Assembly: GCA_029834535.1 (NCBI GenBank)
Contig: JAQMWT010000329.1
Span: 1 to 38,647, forward strand
Reading direction: 5' to 3'
DNA: 38,647 nt
From: Chrysophaeum taylorii
Lineage: Eukaryota > Sar > Pelagophyceae > Pelagomonadales > Pelagomonadaceae
Shown here: one piece after another, positions 35,941 to 38,647 of the stretch
Numbering within the stretch: the first letter of the stretch is position 1
Layout: each line of letters starts with the position of its first letter
Notes under the pieces: generated by a model
The model's database searches: none
What the model was told of the DNA's origin: nothing
The model's input: only the letters and a program-made list of their open reading frames with translations
Position numbers and translations under genes: made by a program

Positions 35941-36627
35941 GTCGCCAACTTCTACCGCAGTCTATTCGAGTATGACGAGCGAAGCTCGCGTCCACCTGAT
36001 TTTTGGCGTTGGGCCATGGAAGCGGCTGACTTCATCTCTGAGCGTATGCCAAATGCCTCTAATCCTGGATATATGACGCCATATGAAATGCTACACGAAA
36101 CACTCCCGCGTGTCGATTTTCTTCGTGTTTGGGGCTGTCCTGCTGCAATTCTTACTGGCGACAAATGGCCTACCAAAGCTATAGCCGGTATCTTCATTGG
36201 GTATCCCTATGCAGGCCCTGGATATCGCACATTGCTTCAACGCCCCACAGGTCCTATCATCCACACCTCGATTGATGTTGTTTTTGACGAAAATTTCGCT
36301 CTGCGTAAGTCACTGTCCACTCAACCCCTTCCTCCGTCGTCTCTAGTGGATTCTCGTTTTCCTGACTTGTTTTATTACGACCCTCGTTTATCTTCGGCCG
36401 TGGCCCCCATGTCTTCTGTTTTTGATGCTCCGGAGCCGGCCTTATCGGGACTGATCACCCCTGAAACAACTCAACCGTCACTGAATACACTGTTACCGGA
36501 CAATACGAAACGTGCACCATTACGTCGTGCCAAACGGGGCCGACCGCGCAAAGTCGACCAACGCGCGTTACAACAACCAACAAAATTTTTTTACGGGCCA
36601 TTCTGTTTCATCCTGTCACAATGTTGA
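35941..36627 (+). pseudogene. Element C integrase, C-terminal part (copia type)
   Basis: Recognisable blocks: PPDFWRWAMEAADFISERMP, GYMTPYEMLHETLPRVDFLR, VWGCPAAILTGDKWPTKAIA, GIFIGYPYAGPGYRTLLQRP and IIHTSIDVVFDEN. This is the standard end of Ty1/copia integrase (FWxxA...TPYE...LRVFGC...K...FxGY...Y). The HHCC domain and the catalytic Asp residues are missing upstream. The frame ends in the repeat at 36590-36700, after a Lys/Arg-rich nuclear-targeting-like run (RRAKRGRPRK). Confidence 0.7.
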
Positions 36628-36700
36628 TACGGGCCATTCTGATGTCGATACGGGCCATTCTGTTTCCTCCTGTCACGATGTTGATTCTGTTTCCTCTGTC
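36590..36700 (+). repeat. Short tandem repeats ACGGGCCATTCTG
   Basis: Three copies of ACGGGCCATTCTG(TTTC) mixed with CCTGTCAC(A/G)ATGTTGAT. They lie exactly where the phase changes between the integrase and reverse transcriptase frames and encode HSVSSCHDVDTGHS-type peptides. Confidence 0.75.
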
Positions 36701-38232
36701 GCTTCTCTTTCCCCCTGTAACTCTTTGTATGTTTCTTCTGTTAGCTTTCGTTTGTTAGTTCATTATGTCTTCCTTCCCCTTTGTTTAGCTAACACCCTTG
36801 TTGATCCTCATGCACACGTTTATTACTCTGCTTCCGAAGAACTGTCGCAATATTCCGACCTTGACGAACACACTATCACTTCCAGCCATCTACGTGAAGC
36901 TTTAGCTCCGACCAATCCTGAGCGTCCTGGCTGGTTGCAAGCCATCGCTAAAGAATACAGCTCTCTTGGTCAACTTGGCTGTTGGGATGTGATTCGCCTC
37001 CCTGAGACTTTTTCTGGCAACATTTGTACCCTCAAGTGGATCCTCCGCAAGAAGCATGACTCTGGCCGCTTCAAATCGTACAAGGCTTGCCTTGTCGTCC
37101 GCGGTTACACCCAGGTTCACGGCATTGATTATCATGACACCTACTCACCGGTTGCCAACATCGTCACGATCCGTTTCTTTCTAACCTTTGTCGCTGTTCA
37201 TGACTGGGATTTGCACAAGTTGGATGTCAGCTCCGCCTTTATTCAAGCTCCCATTGACGAAGACATCTATGTCTGGCCACCCGAAGGCTATGCTCCTCGC
37301 CAACCCACCGATGGTTCCAAAATCGTTTACAAGCTCCGTCGCTCTTGGTATGGTTGCAAACAAGCTTGTCGCAATTGGTGGCTTTATTTGGAACGCTTCC
37401 TTCTCAATGATTGTGGCTTCGTCCGCGGATCTGGTGACACTTGCCATTACAAGCTCGTGCTCAATTCTACCGTGGTCCTCCGTCTCGTTTTGGTCGTTGA
37501 TGATCTTCTTGTGGCGCACCCTCCTCATTGCATTGGCCATTACCAAGCCTTTTTCCTCCGTTTCCGCGCTTTCACTGACGTCAATGAACTTGATCTCACC
37601 TCTTACGTTGGTCTTCGCATTACGCGTGATCGCCCTCGGAGAACCCTCACTCTTGACCAATCCCATGCTATCCGTGAAATCCTTACCGAACATCGCTTCA
37701 TCAACAGTAAACCCGAACTCACTCCCGCTCCCAAAGGTCTTCATCTTTCTGCGGCTGATTGTCCGGCTCCTGGTTCTCCAGATCACATCTTCATGGCACG
37801 CATCCCTTTTCGCCGTATTGTTGGCTGTGTCCTCTTCATCTCCATCATGACTCGCCCTGATATCACTTGGTCCGTCAATCAGTGTGCGCGTTTTTCCCAC
37901 AATCCTGGTAAACCCCACTGGCACGCTTTATCCCACACTCTGCGTTATCTCAACGGTTCTCAGGATCTTGCCCTTATTCTTGGTCGCGATTCTACCCTTC
38001 ATCTCTGTGGTTATTCCGACTCCAGCTGGGCCGACGACCCTGATGACCGCCACTCTACAACTGGTTTTTGTTTTCCTTGCTGGCTCTATGATAGCCTACT
38101 GCTCCCGCTCGCAGTACTTACTTGCTCGCTCTTCTTTGAAGCTGAATTGCTCGCTCTTTACGCTGCTACTGCTGAGCTCTCTTGGCTTCTCAAACTTTTT
38201 GATGACTTTGATCTCCTCGTCACACGGTCCCA
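36700..38232 (+). pseudogene. pol: Element C reverse transcriptase and RNase H (Ty1/copia)
   Basis: The reverse transcriptase begins RPGWLQAIAKEYSSLGQLGC, then CTLKWILRKKHDSGRFKSYK and LVVRGYTQVHGIDYHDTYSP. Motif A is KLDVSSAFIQAPIDEDIYVW (Asp codon 37222-37224). Then come GCKQACRNW and the catalytic LVLVVDDLLV (37495-37503), with VVDD for the usual YVDD. Then VGCVLFISIMTRPDITWSVN. RNase H reads GYSDSSWADDPDDRHSTTGF and EAELLALYAATAELSWLL. Between them the phase shifts twice: LAGSMIAYCSRSQYLLARSS is in another frame at about 38065-38135, two compensating indels. The frame breaks again near 38232. Copies cDNA from the element RNA; this copy is dead. Confidence 0.9.
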
Positions 38233-38457
38233 ATGTATGTTGATAATAGCACCACCGTCACCCAAGTTCGTCTCCAATGTCTCACACGGCGCACCCGCCA
38301 TATTGACATTCGCTTTTACAGTACCGCCGAATATCATCGCAACCACATCATTGATCTCAAACACATACCCCGCCTTCACAATCTTAGCGACATTTTCACC
38401 CGCAGTACGGAAGCTCCTTCCTTCCTCCGGCTTCGTGCTCTTTACCTCACTTCGTGA
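38233..38457 (+). pseudogene. Element C RNase H C-terminus
   Basis: After the last frameshift: MYVDNSTTVTQV, then RTRHIDIRFYSTAEYHRNHI and DLKHIPRLHNLSDIFTRSTE. This is the canonical end of copia RNase H (VDNxxA...RTKHIDIRxH...IxxxHIPxxxNxADIxTK). VDN holds the last catalytic Asp. The pol frame ends at 38457, 172 bases before the 3' LTR. Confidence 0.8.
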
Positions 38458-38525
38458 TCTTCGCCCTGATCTCTGCTGTTTTTCTTGCCACAACGCCTCT
38501 GTGACGTCTTCCTCAAAGCTTCTCC

Positions 38526-38629
38526 TCTGTGCGCGTCTCACTTACCCCTTTTTCATTTTCCCTTCTTTTCCAGCACCTGTGTGAGGACCTCACTTACCCC
38601 TTTTCCCTTTTCCTTCTTTCCAGCACCTG
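38526..38629 (+). repeat. About 50-bp tandem duplication before the 3' LTR
   Basis: CTCACTTACCCCTTTT...TTCCAGCACCTGTGTGAGG occurs twice in tandem; the second copy runs into the LTR start (TGTGAGGAAG). The pyrimidine-rich plus strand here is unusual, since a polypurine tract is expected on this strand just before the 3' LTR. Confidence 0.6.
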
Positions 38630-38647
38630 TGTGAGGAAGCTATGACA
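38630..38647 (+). repeat. Element C 3' LTR (first 18 bases)
   Basis: TGTGAGGAAGCTATGACA equals the first 18 bases of LTR1 and LTR2. The window ends inside it. From the 5' LTR this gives element C an internal length of about 3.96 kb. Confidence 0.75.

Overview
The window looks like a nuclear fragment of a eukaryotic, probably protist or algal, genome. It contains no recognisable housekeeping gene, rRNA or tRNA. Nearly everything readable is transposable-element sequence, mostly on the minus strand, broken by stops, frameshifts and younger insertions. The host cannot be named from the sequence. DNA methyltransferases inside LTR retrotransposons are published for dinoflagellates (Symbiodinium) and charophytes (Klebsormidium), which is only a hint.

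Layout, left to right. (1) 1-2955: no convincing gene. (2) 2960-5605 (-): element D, a proline-rich, coiled-coil, gag-like reading frame in pieces. (3) 5828-6016: copy R1a of a dispersed repeat family, R1. (4) 5971-9234 (-): remnant of a Ty3/gypsy-like element (gypsy-1) with gag and protease; its gag 5' end is a 417-bp tandem duplication. (5) 9235-10640: no gene; a hairpin and an inverted repeat. (6) 10860-12543 (+): broken DDE-type DNA transposase, cut off by R1b. (7) 12544-15379: two long direct R1 copies flanking an orphan 452-codon gene. (8) 15373-21526 (-): element B, copia-like, with gag, a retropepsin, a DNA cytosine-5 methyltransferase (DNMT-B), an unidentified region and an HHCC pre-integrase-like domain; no reverse transcriptase is visible. 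(9) 22365-22599: R1d, inverted. (10) 22772-32270 (-): element A (gypsy-2), with acidic regions, an odd protease, a second methyltransferase (DNMT-A), reverse transcriptase, RNase H and integrase with a reader-like C-terminal extension. A SINE-like repeat splits DNMT-A. (11) 32289-32688: second SINE-like copy. (12) 32701-38647: element C, a Ty1/copia element with 96-bp LTRs and an initiator-tRNA-type primer site. An extra identical LTR lies upstream, and between the two LTRs sits an antisense gene for a secreted, highly repetitive protein.

The main observation is that two unrelated retroelements, about 10 kb apart, each carry a DNA cytosine-5 methyltransferase directly after their protease and upstream of the polymerase or integrase part. 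Both retain the Pro-Pro-Cys catalytic motif, and both are now interrupted. This suggests repeated capture of self-methylation activity by LTR retrotransposons. The catalytic motifs are read directly from the sequence; any function is inference.
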